NCBI GenBank assembly: GCA_030762175.1
Contig: CM060842.1
Location: 70,359,501-70,423,500, forward strand
Length of the DNA: 64,000 nt
Direction of reading: 5' to 3'
DNA from: Metallyticus violacea
Lineage: Eukaryota; Arthropoda; Insecta; Mantodea; Metallyticidae
Shown here: positions 60,801 to 64,000 of the stretch, piece by piece
How positions within the stretch are numbered: position 1 is the stretch's first letter
How the letters are laid out: every line of letters begins with the position of its first letter
The notes under the pieces: model-generated
Told to the model about the DNA's origin: nothing
The model's database searches: none
The model's input: the letters and a program-made list of their open reading frames with translations, nothing else
Made by a program: the position numbers and the translations under genes

Positions 60801-60822
60801 AACTTTATCCTTACCAAATCAG
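12759..60822 (+). CDS. THOC2: THOC2, THO complex subunit 2 (5' part of gene, exons 1-11)
   Basis: Eleven exons join in frame through GT-AG introns to give about 514 residues aligning end to end with the N-terminal third of metazoan THOC2. Recognisable blocks are [14 protein letters not shown] (start), [57 protein letters not shown] and [22 protein letters not shown]2 is known as the large helical scaffold of nuclear THO, which couples transcription to mRNA export within TREX. The start at 12759 has A at -3 and G at +4. An upstream in-frame ATG at 12618 would add 47 unconserved residues in a weak context. Exon lengths are 65, 68, 92, 126, 116, 134, 257, 147, 173, 199 and 167 nt. Exon 11 ends mid-codon, and no exon 12 was seen before 64000. 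Introns are 0.08-12.6 kb and full of transposons. Identity is very secure; each boundary was inferred from phase plus homology. Confidence 0.96.
12824..13890. other. Start of THOC2 intron 1, no recognised feature
   Basis: AT-rich, no convincing coding frame. The downstream part may be the 5' remnant of the plus-strand LINE that becomes recognisable near 13.9 kb. Confidence 0.4.
13890..14815 (+). mobile_element. LINE reverse transcriptase remnant (left part)
   Basis: Degenerate frames give [34 protein letters not shown] and [15 protein letters not shown] (RT motif). The RT resumes at about 17030, so this copy was split by the opposite-strand LINE at 14825-17025. Confidence 0.75.
14825..17025 (-). 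mobile_element. LINE copy nested in opposite orientation
   Basis: Minus-strand frames run from the pre-RT linker ([40 protein letters not shown]) through [34 protein letters not shown] and [16 protein letters not shown] to a C terminus near 15073-15240 ([20 protein letters not shown]) and a 3' UTR to about 14830. 5'-truncated, with several stops. Same family as the LINE it interrupts. Confidence 0.8.
17030..17195 (+). mobile_element. LINE reverse transcriptase remnant (right part)
   Basis: Frames give [27 protein letters not shown] and [17 protein letters not shown], continuing the RT broken off at 14815. It ends against the 3' end of the next LINE. Confidence 0.7.
18037..18055. repeat. (AT)n microsatellite
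   Basis: About nine AT units inside the minus-strand LINE. Confidence 0.85.
19375..19556 (+). mobile_element. 182-bp Penelope-terminus insertion with 12-bp TSD and hammerhead-like core
   Basis: Flanked by exact ATCATTAATTAT (19363-19374, 19557-19568). Inner inverted ends ATACAAATGAGTCAGTATTA (19424 region) and its complement at 19537-19556 enclose a hammerhead-like motif at 19461-19500. AACAGTGAAG near 19399 is the shared tail motif, outside the inverted repeat. It interrupts a LINE, so it is younger than the LINE. Confidence 0.82.
19461..19500 (+). ncRNA. Hammerhead-ribozyme-like motif
   Basis: CAG (stem I), CTGAAGA, TG, stem II AGAGC-AAAT-GCTCT, T, GAAA, ACATGT (stem III AC/GT with 2-nt loop), T as H17, then CTG pairing with CAG. 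Core residues C3UGANGA9 and G12AAA are intact. One extra base sits between A9 and stem II, so activity is uncertain. Confidence 0.6.
20880..21394 (+). mobile_element. LINE C-terminal fragment (left of SINE)
   Basis: Frames read GIRIDNHLN near 20955, LLQKKA and [20 protein letters not shown] near 21120-21200, then [19 protein letters not shown], the ORF2 C terminus. Opposite strand to the LINE ending at 20720. Confidence 0.7.
21395..21682 (-). mobile_element. tRNA-derived SINE (family 1) with 9-bp TSD
   Basis: Reverse strand has GGTGTAGTGGTTACCATACT and the shared body. Direct repeats CTTAATAAA (21386-21394, 21683-21691) flank it and rejoin the LINE frame on both sides. Confidence 0.82.
21692..22060 (+). 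mobile_element. LINE C terminus and 3' UTR (right of SINE)
   Basis: Continues the LINE at 20880-21394 after the SINE, then a 3' UTR with ATGTATACAGATGTACAAGATATTTTTTGTAAATG-type sequence and CTTTGTGACTGCTTCA, homologous to the UTRs at 11.6 and 14.85 kb. Confidence 0.65.
22061..23600. other. THOC2 intron 1, mostly unclassified
   Basis: Holds a CA-rich microsatellite (22378-22403), a 12-G run (23235-23246), and three copies of a TTGGTTTTTCCCYTG-type word near 22727, 22799 and 23484. No coding frame recognised. Confidence 0.45.
23610..24360 (-). pseudogene. Unidentified coding-like remnant, possibly transposase-derived
   Basis: The block is GC-richer than its flanks and on the minus strand gives broken but protein-like frames, starting [14 protein letters not shown] near 24345, which recalls the mariner 'VCAKWVPK.L' region. 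Later pieces ([20 protein letters not shown]) are charged and unrecognised. No intact frame. The assignment is weak; a processed host pseudogene is an alternative. Confidence 0.35.
24361..25445. other. End of THOC2 intron 1, no recognised feature
   Basis: A short imperfect ACAC/ACGC repeat lies near 24404-24432. Otherwise AT-rich sequence without coding or repeat structure that I could identify. Confidence 0.45.
25446..25513 (+). CDS. THOC2: THOC2 exon 2
   Basis: A 68-nt exon, too short for ORF-length searches, found by phase. The acceptor is TTTACAG before 25446. The first base completes Phe22, then [19 protein letters not shown] follows, with donor GTGAGT at 25514. The last G is the first base of a Gly codon finished by exon 3. 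It fills exactly the gap between the conserved EF and YEL blocks. Confidence 0.9.
25638..25780. repeat. Imperfect palindrome in THOC2 intron 2
   Basis: Both ends read GGTTGAAATGG outward-in. The arms share CAGTTGCTG/CGGTTGCTG and TCTGTTTCATATAATA and meet at about 25718. A MITE-like foldback. Confidence 0.65.
25832..26492. repeat. Inverted repeat pair in THOC2 intron 2
   Basis: Arms 25832-25905 and 26415-26492 share CCTTACACCAAGAAAGATCT in opposite orientation and a GCTGCAGTCC core. Between them are two direct copies of AAAGGAGRTTYRCCACCATTACA-like sequence near 26066 and 26165. Origin unknown. Confidence 0.55.
26510..27245. other. THOC2 intron 2, no recognised feature
   Basis: AT-rich, without repeats or frames I can name. 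Confidence 0.45.
27246..27337 (+). CDS. THOC2: THOC2 exon 3
   Basis: Acceptor TTTTAG before 27246, donor GTAAAT at 27338. Encodes [20 protein letters not shown] and continues to MLGELL, matching the THOC2 block ALYEL..HVIKG. Ends in phase 0. Confidence 0.94.
27641..27745 (+). mobile_element. Internally deleted SINE (family 1)
   Basis: GTCGTGGTGGTAGTA from the tRNA head is joined directly to the SINE 3' body (GGCCTCTGAGCAAAATTTGT through GAGATGTTAAAAGAGCATC). The B box and middle are missing. Confidence 0.65.
28888..30690 (-). mobile_element. Penelope-like element, nearly complete but degenerate
   Basis: Minus strand, 5' to 3': N-terminal [13 protein letters not shown] near 30650; [11 protein letters not shown] and [15 protein letters not shown] (30475-30400); [11 protein letters not shown] (30260); [20 protein letters not shown] (30085-30025); YVDDVFAI (29964-29941), the RT active site; linker (29659-29438); GIY-YIG endonuclease (29450-29230; [20 protein letters not shown]). 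Ends in a terminus with a hammerhead-like motif. Frameshifts separate the blocks. RT plus GIY-YIG identifies the Penelope class. Confidence 0.88.
28965..29008 (-). ncRNA. Hammerhead-ribozyme-like motif in PLE terminus
   Basis: Reverse strand: CTGAAGA, TG, stem II GAGGC-AAAC-ACCTT, T, GAAAC-AT-GTC. Stem II is partly decayed and stem I is poor. Core residues are intact. Same layout as 19461-19500. Confidence 0.5.
30691..31924. other. THOC2 intron 3, no recognised feature
   Basis: AT-rich with no coding frames, tRNA heads or inverted ends that I could identify. Confidence 0.45.
31925..32870 (+). mobile_element. LINE C-terminal region
   Basis: A long broken plus-strand frame reads [40 protein letters not shown] and [20 protein letters not shown], the post-RT domain of a LINE. 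Homologous to the minus-strand LINE at 48.9-49.8 kb. The long antisense frame at 32125-32577 is its shadow. Confidence 0.72.
33114..33213 (+). repeat. Tandem duplication, about 60 bp x 2
   Basis: CTTCCAAGTAAGTGTTGCCAAACC... and CTTCCAAGCAAGTGTCACCAAACC..., each followed by TCTCATATTATTTTA. Confidence 0.7.
33613..33800 (+). mobile_element. tRNA-derived SINE (another family)
   Basis: GTGGCCAAATAGCTTAGATA resembles an A box region and GTGTTTGATCCC a B box; the body follows. Too degenerate for a tRNA gene. Confidence 0.5.
34283..34465 (+). mobile_element. tRNA-Ser/Leu-like SINE, B box deleted
   Basis: GTGGCTGAGATCATTAAGG is the A-box end. The body CATCATCCTTGACTGAG... GGTACCTTAAACTTAGGCCT matches the SINE at 47.8 kb in reverse. 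Confidence 0.65.
34577..34780 (+). repeat. Tandem duplication, about 100 bp x 2
   Basis: Both units contain ATCCACACCTACATA, AACATTGAAGATAATGGC and GTCATGAGCAAGCT. About 10% diverged. Confidence 0.75.
35853..35879 (+). repeat. (GAG)9 microsatellite
   Basis: Nine uninterrupted GAG units in THOC2 intron 3. Confidence 0.9.
36118..36243 (+). CDS. THOC2: THOC2 exon 4
   Basis: Exactly 42 codons ([20 protein letters not shown] to KDCEK), in phase 0 at both ends. Acceptor TTTTTCAG, donor GTTTGC (weak but GT). Corresponds to the conserved 'DMPSILADV...' segment of THOC2. Confidence 0.94.
36345..36460 (+). CDS. THOC2: THOC2 exon 5
   Basis: Follows exon 4 after a 101-bp intron, the shortest of the gene. 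Encodes [20 protein letters not shown] and ends at KVKTKLY, where the last Tyr codon is split (donor GTAAGT at 36461). Confidence 0.94.
37265..38215 (-). mobile_element. Penelope-like fragment, left partner of a head-to-head pair
   Basis: Minus strand: [20 protein letters not shown] then KPGICNIYC and VYIAKTKG (GIY-YIG endonuclease, degenerate) near 37770-37600, and a 3' terminus with a hammerhead-like motif at 37309-37345. 5'-truncated near 38215. Mirrors the copy at 39112-40065. Confidence 0.75.
37309..37345 (-). ncRNA. Hammerhead-ribozyme-like motif in PLE terminus
   Basis: Reverse strand: CTGATGA, TG, stem II CAGAC-AATG-GTCTG (5 perfect pairs), T, GAAAC-AT-GTT. Stem II differs from 19461-19500 in sequence but keeps pairing. 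Confidence 0.58.
38216..39111. other. Spacer between the two inverted PLE copies, unidentified
   Basis: Nearly 900 bp between the 5' ends of two inverted PLE copies. It shows no PLE motif that I can read on either strand. Confidence 0.45.
39112..40065 (+). mobile_element. Penelope-like fragment, right partner of a head-to-head pair
   Basis: Plus strand, heavily broken: [20 protein letters not shown] near 39250-39310, an endonuclease region near 39600-39690 containing the VYIAKTK equivalent, and a terminus whose motif has decayed (CTAATGATG at 39984, GAAAC lost). Truncated at the same internal position as its partner. Confidence 0.7.
40370..40580 (+). repeat. Tandem duplication, about 100 bp x 2
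   Basis: Two units share CCACACAGTTTCATTTCACA, CCCTTTG and TACAGTATATAA and end with CATATTTGGTCC. Just upstream of THOC2 exon 6. Confidence 0.75.
40697..40830 (+). CDS. THOC2: THOC2 exon 6
   Basis: Acceptor GTTTCAG, donor GTTAGT. Completes the split Tyr and reads [19 protein letters not shown] through [10 protein letters not shown]. This is one of the most conserved THOC2 segments. Ends in phase 1. Confidence 0.96.
40939..41195 (+). CDS. THOC2: THOC2 exon 7
   Basis: Longest coding exon here (257 nt). Acceptor TTTTTCAG, donor GTATGG after the Trp codon. Encodes [20 protein letters not shown], then the blocks [20 protein letters not shown] and [12 protein letters not shown]. Residues 202-286 of the reconstructed protein. 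Confidence 0.97.
41500..41965 (-). mobile_element. LINE C-terminal fragment
   Basis: Minus-strand frames read [15 protein letters not shown] and [20 protein letters not shown], resembling the ORF2 C terminus ('G.KI+N.LP..I'). Short and degenerate, in THOC2 intron 7. Confidence 0.5.
41983..41994 (+). repeat. Poly-C tract (12 C)
   Basis: Twelve C in a row, about 130 bp before THOC2 exon 8. Confidence 0.9.
42128..42274 (+). CDS. THOC2: THOC2 exon 8
   Basis: Forty-nine codons in phase 0 between TTTTCCTCAG and GTATGT. Begins [12 protein letters not shown] and ends in a charged, low-complexity linker ([18 protein letters not shown]), where vertebrate THOC2 also has a lysine/glutamate-rich stretch. 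Confidence 0.94.
42785..43004. mobile_element. MITE with TA-flanked terminal inverted repeats
   Basis: Ends CAGGATGAACAATCCTTCAT and, in reverse, CAGGGTGAGCAATGCTTGAT, each bordered by TA: 220 bp. Tc1/mariner-type ends without transposase. Confidence 0.72.
43990..44745 (+). pseudogene. mariner transposase pseudogene
   Basis: Frames read GKTPLEDDN (44034), [14 protein letters not shown] (44335-44370), [20 protein letters not shown] and [17 protein letters not shown] (44376-44500), which correspond to mariner HHEFLP..Q and NSW.LHHDNAP.H. The C terminus ([13 protein letters not shown]...[11 protein letters not shown]) follows. Several stops and frameshifts; the catalytic HHDNAP is degraded to FYCNVFLH. 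It ends just before the 44751 target duplication. Confidence 0.78.
44822..44866 (-). ncRNA. Hammerhead-ribozyme-like motif (left arm)
   Basis: Mirror of 46117-46161: TACCT, CTGAAGA, A, GCCCG...CGGGC, GAAA, CGTC, AGGTA on the reverse strand. Confidence 0.68.
44953..45453 (-). CDS. PLE GIY-YIG endonuclease, intact C-terminal ORF (left arm)
   Basis: An uninterrupted 166-codon frame with no host-gene start. It carries [40 protein letters not shown] (GVY...VYIG, the GIY-YIG motif), [11 protein letters not shown] and [12 protein letters not shown], then [20 protein letters not shown]. Upstream frame residues ([12 protein letters not shown]) continue into the spacer, so this is the 3' part of a longer RT-endonuclease ORF. 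The first Met is internal, not a true start. A nicking endonuclease for integration by family. Confidence 0.88.
   Translation of the reverse strand: MGKFNIRTLYKPTKKLRYLLRSVKDKRDPLCSRGVYRIPCSCGKVYIGTTKRSVRTRIKEHRGNCRLGQTEKSAVAEHAMLAGHDILFGETDILDNTAPYYSRLYREAIEIFKHKDNFNKKEEATRIHKAWMPVLENTRIKPIRSQDGCTVGGDPSRTMIGGEAGQ
45574..45996 (+). pseudogene. PLE GIY-YIG endonuclease, frameshifted copy (right arm)
   Basis: Same protein as the left arm through KHKDNFNKK. One extra A in an A-run near 45887-45893 (7 A against 6) then shifts the frame to [15 protein letters not shown]. The homologous frame resumes at 45728-46030. Apart from this the arms are almost identical. Confidence 0.88.
46117..46161 (+). 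ncRNA. Hammerhead-ribozyme-like motif (right arm)
   Basis: TACCT (46117-46121) pairs perfectly with AGGTA (46157-46161) as stem I. CTGAAGA (46122-46128), one extra A, stem II GCCCG/CGGGC with a 9-nt loop, GAAA (46149-46152), minimal palindromic stem III ACGT, predicted cleavage after C46156. Penelope elements are known to carry type I hammerheads with tiny stem III. The extra A after A9 may weaken it. Confidence 0.7.
46262..47029. other. THOC2 intron 8, no recognised feature
   Basis: AT-rich sequence with no frames or repeats I could name. Confidence 0.45.
47030..47600 (-). pseudogene. Tc1/mariner-type transposase remnant
   Basis: Minus strand: [12 protein letters not shown] then [20 protein letters not shown] (47260-47200), the third catalytic Asp region, and [18 protein letters not shown] (47085-47035), the usual C terminus. 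The upstream part is degraded. Related frames may continue above the SINE, at 48000-48420. Confidence 0.68.
47817..47987 (-). mobile_element. tRNA-Ser/Leu-like SINE
   Basis: Reverse strand GGTGGCCGAGGTCATTAAGA (A box), a variable-arm-like stretch, GGAGTTCGAATCC (B box), then CTTGACTGAGGTTTTTTCCA and AACTTAGGCCTGG. Same family as 34283-34465. Confidence 0.78.
48440..49830 (-). mobile_element. LINE C-terminal region with local tandem duplication
   Basis: Minus strand: [20 protein letters not shown] then [39 protein letters not shown], after which [20 protein letters not shown] is read a second time. The duplicated unit (about 49410-49577 and 49578-49740) is joined by 12 C. The region further left is degraded ORF2 tail and 3' UTR. 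Confidence 0.75.
49990..50165 (+). mobile_element. PLE terminus fragment (same family as 44763)
   Basis: A degraded hammerhead region (GAACGAAACATCTGG near 50048) is followed by CACTGGCCATGAAAGCTTAC near 50127, equivalent to the tail GGCCGTGAAAGCCTAAG of the young element, ending in an AAT repeat. Confidence 0.6.
50649..50886 (-). mobile_element. Solo PLE terminus with 12-bp TSD
   Basis: Flanked by exact ATTAAATAGGAA (50637-50648, 50887-50898). Not palindromic. A hammerhead-like motif at 50758-50798 on the minus strand, then the terminus and the GCTTCACTGTG tail (50673-50683). It shows what a single non-inverted unit looks like. Confidence 0.8.
50758..50798 (-). ncRNA. Hammerhead-ribozyme-like motif in solo terminus
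   Basis: Reverse strand: GGGG, CTGATGA, TT, stem II CAAAAC-GAAG-GGTTTG (5 of 6 pairs), T, GAAAC-TA-GTT. Same spacing as the other copies. Confidence 0.55.
51776..51948 (+). CDS. THOC2: THOC2 exon 9
   Basis: Acceptor TTTTTACAG, donor GTAAGT. Encodes [20 protein letters not shown] and ends VMEPVYR plus two bases of Lys. Matches the conserved 'LGLLEALLKIGDW' block. Preceded by the 9.5-kb intron 8. Confidence 0.95.
52939..53123. mobile_element. Palindromic Penelope-terminus insertion with 12-bp TSD
   Basis: Flanked by exact TTGATTTGGTTT (52927-52938, 53124-53135). Arms start AATTAGACAGTGAGT and share ACTCTTATGCTCC/ATGAGAGCAT-type sequence and TTACCATTGAAT, meeting around AACATGTT at 53053. Tail motif ACAGTGAAGC at 52971. 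Inserted at the 3' edge of a SINE. Confidence 0.78.
53136..53185 (-). mobile_element. SINE (family 1), 3' part, interrupted
   Basis: SINE 3' end (AGATGCTCTTTAACATCTCA on the plus strand), cut by the plus-strand SINE and resuming at 53498. Confidence 0.75.
53186..53485 (+). mobile_element. tRNA-derived SINE (family 1), full length, 12-bp TSD
   Basis: GTCCTGGTGGTGTAGTGGTT (A box), GCAGGTTCAAACCTGG (B box), body, and an AATC-repeat tail (53466-53485). Exact CCCATTCAATTC duplications at 53174-53185 and 53486-53497 lie inside an older SINE. The best reference copy of the family here. Confidence 0.92.
53498..53700 (-). mobile_element. SINE (family 1), 5' part, interrupted
   Basis: Continues the minus-strand SINE of 53136-53185 toward its tRNA head (CCATTGATCTTGGCTGGGAT... 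near 53645 is the B-box side). More diverged than the inserted copy. Confidence 0.75.
54950..55150. mobile_element. Palindromic Penelope-terminus insertion with 12-bp TSD
   Basis: Flanked by exact AGAATGATTTAT (54938-54949, 55151-55162). A perfect palindrome of about 79 bp per arm (about 54993-55150) is centred at AAAGGCAATTGCCTTT (55064-55079). Each arm runs from stem II through GAAACATGTC to the end and matches the terminus of the PLE at 28.9 kb. Tail motif CACAGTGAAA at 54973 on one side only. Confidence 0.85.
55518..55716 (+). CDS. THOC2: THOC2 exon 10
   Basis: Completes the split Lys, then [20 protein letters not shown]; ends SKASLMQ before GTTGGT. The segment [18 protein letters not shown] aligns with 'LGPHLSHDPILFAKVVRI' in THOC2. 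It lies between a palindromic PLE insertion (54950-55150) and a PLE (from 56013). Confidence 0.94.
56013..57615 (-). mobile_element. Penelope-like element with inverted terminal copies
   Basis: Minus strand: RT piece [18 protein letters not shown] (57310-57250) and HLTNICIF; endonuclease [11 protein letters not shown] (56490) and [20 protein letters not shown] (56420-56365). The terminus at 56013-56088 is repeated in inverted orientation at 57474-57551. A 10-bp repeat AAGTAGTAAT (56003-56012, 57616-57625) is a probable TSD. Internally deleted and frameshifted. Confidence 0.78.
56078..56120 (-). ncRNA. Hammerhead-ribozyme-like motif, decayed
   Basis: Reverse strand: TTGAAGA (C3 lost), T, stem II GGAGAG-GATGT-CTCTTC, GAAAC-TG-ATC. 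Stem II is intact; the core has a C to T change. Confidence 0.42.
58054..58344 (-). pseudogene. PLE endonuclease C-terminal fragment
   Basis: [20 protein letters not shown] then [18 protein letters not shown] parallels [37 protein letters not shown] of the 44.8-kb element. The GIY-YIG part is missing. Confidence 0.65.
58990..59279 (-). mobile_element. tRNA-derived SINE (family 1)
   Basis: Reverse strand GTCCTGGTGGTGTAGTGGTA, GTGGGTTCAAACCTGG and the shared body. Tail side at 58990-59030. Confidence 0.85.
59477..60290. mobile_element. Foldback element with multiple internal inverted repeats
   Basis: Ends TTACCCATGATACACTGGGG and, in reverse, TTACCCACGATGCACTGGGT. Terminal arms run about 120 bp (59477-59600; 60178-60290). 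Between them at least four alternating copies of a unit with AACATGTTTAC, GCAAAATGTTTTTAAA, ATTCTGTAATTTTG and ACTTGTTTTC appear in both orientations. No coding region. Confidence 0.75.
60295..60625 (+). mobile_element. PLE terminus fragment next to THOC2 exon 11
   Basis: GGCCAGAGTATATAAACTAT (60462) and CACTGAAGAAGTTTACA (60547), a hammerhead-like 5' half with GAAAC lost, then CCAGCCATGAAAGTC (60602), the tail of the 44763 family. It runs into the T-tract of the exon 11 acceptor. Confidence 0.58.
60656..60822 (+). CDS. THOC2: THOC2 exon 11
   Basis: Acceptor with a 14-T tract and TGCAG; donor GTTAGT at 60823. Encodes [39 protein letters not shown] and [14 protein letters not shown], ending in phase 2. 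This is the last exon recognised in the window. Confidence 0.95.
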
Positions 60823-63800
60823 GTTAGTTTAATAGTGTGCTTATAAAGTGATAATTTAGGTTATAACTAGTAATTTTAATAGCAGCATTTTGTAATTTAA
60901 AATATTGCACTTGAAAACAGAAAGTTTAGCATATGAACTTTCAGTGTTATCTTAGTGCAATAGAAACTTTTGCAAGCCATAACTACCACATTTTTGTAAT
61001 TTTAATGTGGATTTAATACTTGCATACAATCTTCCTGCTGCAAAAAAAATGAAGATATTTGTGTTTTCATAAAGGCATGTTTATCATATAACCATTGATA
61101 AGGGCATTTTTTATAAATTTGATAATATATTAAAATGCTTTCTGGACATTTGGAATAGGATAGAATTAAAAGTTAATCATGGTAGAAAGCCATAAAAGTT
61201 AAAATTTGAGTGCTTCATTTAGGACATGTACATTCTTATAGCAGTTGCTTCAGTTATATACTCATATTTCTTTTGTTAGAAACATTACAGTGATTGAACA
61301 TAGCAGTAATATAAAATCAGAAGTTTCTGTTAATTTTTTTTTTAATGTGTGATTTTTCTTTACAATTAAAAGGAATGTGTAGTAGCAATACCATAATTTT
61401 CCTTCAAGTTTATCTTTGGTCCCAATTAAGCTGATATAAATTGACACTTTTTCTGCCTGTATTGTTCCTAAACTATTAGCTTAATGGTTGAAACATTTCT
61501 CCAAGTTGTTAATTTTTGGTAAACTGAAATGGTAGTTTAAAGCACTTAAAGAAATGAATATGGCCTTTGCAGAGTTTTAAAAATTGTACACCATTCCTAT
61601 TTTTCACCTTTTTCGTTCAAGCTACAATTGCAGCTAGAGCAACAATTTTCTTTGCTTTTATGGAGATAACAGTATTGCTCATATGGTCGAGGGAAGTTAC
61701 TGCCTTGGTACTGTGAAAATCAGAATATGACAATGATTTTCTGTGTGGATGTCGCCAGGCAGATAAAATTTGAAGGACCTGCTTTAGAACTGCATGGTAT
61801 CCAGGAGTTCAGAGGGAAACATTTCAAACCTGAAGTTATAACCACTTTACCAAAGTACACATGACTGTTTTATTATTTGCTATGGTTTTGGTAATACTGA
61901 TCAAAGGTTGAAGAGAATGTCCTTTGCATTAAGATACAGAGATTTTAAACAGAACTGTGAATAGTCAATACAGTAATTAGTAATTGTTTTTCAAACCTAT
62001 TTCTCTCTCTCTCTCTCTCCCATAAACATAACATTTGTTTTCTACTAGTTTAATTATGCATTCATTTTCACTGTATATTGTGCCATCAACTGCAAATGTT
62101 CTTAATCTTGACCTTTTGCTTCATTTTTAATACTCTTCTTAAAGAGCAGAAATCAGATTGATAGATCTGCAGAGTTGTGGAAAGCAAATTCATATATAAA
62201 TTGTCATAAAAGATAAACTATTTGCATGCAAAATAAGAACTTGGATGCCATACCATTTATGTACATCTAGCATGATGGTTTAGCAGCTAAAACCAAAACC
62301 AACATCAAAGCATTCTGACAAATAGCAACTGTACATATTTTTCACTGCCAGCATTTTCTCTTTTCCAACCTGTTGTGGCCTTTCACATGTCCTTCAGTTA
62401 AGTTTATCTTTTTATGACTGACTACTTTGTATAGTAGCACTTGCGACTGCTAATCTAGAGGTCCTGTCTTTAATTCCCGATCAGGTCAAGCTGTCTCGGT
62501 ATGTTTTTTCTAGAGTATTTCCTTACCCTAAGAAGTTGAATGCCAGATAGCTTCAAGATGCCAAGGACTCCGAGATCATTTGTGCTGTAATTAATTCATT
62601 TCATTCATTCATAGGTCTAAGGATCCTCTGGTGCACATAGCCATGTCACGTCCCCCACCACCACTGGGACAACATAGTATTTCCTATGGGCATCCTTGCC
62701 TCAGAAGCCCGCTATAATACTGTAATGCATAATAGAAAATGTGACTTGGTTTTGTAAGTTTACTCCATTCTCCCTTTCTGGCAAGGTCTTTCATATCTCT
62801 TCCTAGGTGTTTGTCCTTTCCTCCATCGGAACTCTCCTATGCCTTAGGTAAACTGTTTTGTGTTTGAAGGAACAAAATTGAATATTTTATTGTCCTTTCA
62901 TTTCATACATAATAGGTTTTAGGCTGATATATTTCTTACTCTTCATGATAAAAGCGCTGGGCCAAATTCACTCAACATGAAACCAATCTTTCAATCCCTA
63001 CACATAATTTAACAAATTGATGAAAAACTAGACTTTCAGACACTGTTTTTCTGCTATTTTCAATGTAAGTATAAGTGATATCCCTGGTCAAACAGAAATA
63101 CAGAAAGACACTAAAGCAAGAGCAAGCTCAAAAATTATTTTGCAGTTTAACCTTTTCTGCAGAAATTAAAATAAAAGAAGCAGGGAAAAAAAGGAGAAGA
63201 AATTTATAGCAAAACAAAATATGTAGCTTTCTGAGGTAAAGCCCTTGAGGTACTGAAGGAATTCGATGGATTTATGCTCTACATTCAGAAGTTTTTTTAT
63301 TTATATATATATATAAAAAATTAACATTAGTGGAATCTTAATGTGCTCTTTGACTCCCCATTCAATAAAGCAGAGTCATCTTGTAATAATAAACTATTCA
63401 GGTAAATCAGTATTCTCAGTTTTCTCTAAAACAGTTCAATTTTTATTTATGATTGGCACTTAATTTAGTGGTAATATCAAAGTCCTTGTCTACTAGCTCT
63501 TTTAGAAATTCCGAACAGTATGACATTCAAATCAAGTATTCTATACATAGTGTTTCTTATTCTATCTTGTCCTAGTCCTGAGGCAGCAGTATCACTCATG
63601 TGGATTGGAACTACTATTCTCACAATGTGGAAGTCCAAATTGCAGAACATTTATAACATAATGTAATGGCTATAGGTGTAATAGTATTTAGTTAAATTGA
63701 CCAAAACCTTTATGTCTATCAAGTCTTCTTGAAATAGCCCAGAAGCCATCTTCACCTAATTGTAAATACCAGATTCTAAAGTGCTCCCATAGCAATTATG

Positions 63801-64000
63801 ATCTAGTTATTTATCTAAGAACAATATCATCCTAGAGGTTCTTGGCAACATTTAGAAAAAACAAGAGAAATTTTGTGCATGACTTTTCATTGTTGTGTTC
63901 GGCTTAAATTTCAGAATATATCCGTGTTGTATAAAGTTGTTATGTCCTAACAAATGTAATAAATGAGATGGTCATATTTCTCATTTTAATGGTGTAAAGC
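60823..64000. other. Start of THOC2 intron 11, mostly unclassified
   Basis: No THOC2 exon 12 was recognised. It contains a sequence (60970-61035) shared with intron 8 near 42388-42450 (GCAAGCCATAACTACCAC, TGGATTTAATACTTGCATA), a CT microsatellite (62001-62019) and a SINE-like stretch near 62431. Confidence 0.5.
62431..62600 (+). mobile_element. Degenerate tRNA-derived SINE
   Basis: AGTAGCACTTGCGACTGCTA resembles an A-box region and TCTTTAATTCCC a B box; the body has TATTTCCTTACCCTAAGAAG and GAATGCCAGATA, typical of arthropod SINE bodies. Confidence 0.45.

Noticed and set aside
1..64000. CRISPR array, rRNA or prokaryotic operon
   Set aside because: No regularly spaced short repeats, no rRNA-like segments, and the two genes are spliced eukaryotic genes.

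Overview
The window is nuclear DNA from an animal, most likely an arthropod. It is AT-rich, has kilobase-scale GT-AG introns and is crowded with old transposable elements. The mix of CR1/jockey-like LINEs, tRNA-headed SINEs, Tc1/mariner relics and especially Penelope-like elements (PLEs) with GIY-YIG endonucleases would fit an insect (perhaps a cockroach/termite-like lineage) or a chelicerate. The species cannot be fixed from this sequence.

Two conserved protein genes were reconstructed exon by exon with matching splice phases. They are divergent, with start codons only 289 bp apart. On the minus strand, ALKBH8 (tRNA wobble-uridine methyltransferase and hydroxylase) is present as exons 1-8 from 12469 down to 5582. 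These encode 464 residues: an RRM, an AlkB 2-oxoglutarate/Fe(II) dioxygenase and the start of the Trm9-like methyltransferase. The last exons were not found in the remaining 5.5 kb and probably lie left of the window. On the plus strand, THOC2 (scaffold of the THO/TREX mRNA-export complex) is present as exons 1-11 from 12759 to 60822, encoding about 514 residues. The rest lies to the right. The shared promoter carries a palindromic RFX X-box.

Almost everything else is intronic repeat. From left to right: LINE remnants (1-3000); a 205-bp palindromic insertion, a SINE and a 500-bp inverted-repeat element (3.9-5.2 kb); a mariner deletion derivative and another palindromic insertion inside ALKBH8 introns; nested LINEs in THOC2 intron 1 (13.9-22.1 kb); a nearly complete degenerate PLE in intron 3 (28.9-30.7 kb) and a LINE at 31.9 kb; a head-to-head PLE pair in intron 5 (37.3-40.1 kb); mariner relics, a very young palindromic PLE and a LINE with a local duplication in intron 8 (42.8-50 kb); SINE-in-SINE and palindromic insertions in intron 9; a PLE with inverted termini and a foldback element in intron 10. 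After exon 11 (60823-64000) no further exon was recognised.

The most unusual signal is a class of Penelope-derived insertions built as palindromes or as terminal pieces. Six are bounded by exact 12-bp target-site duplications or, in one case, a 15-bp one: five of about 180-240 bp and a 1487-bp one with two near-identical head-to-head endonuclease copies. A seventh of 199 bp has the 15-bp duplication (listed among them separately below). Their termini carry hammerhead-ribozyme-like motifs (CTGANGA, stem II, GAAAC, a tiny ACxxGT stem III). In the young copy a perfect 5-bp stem I is also present.
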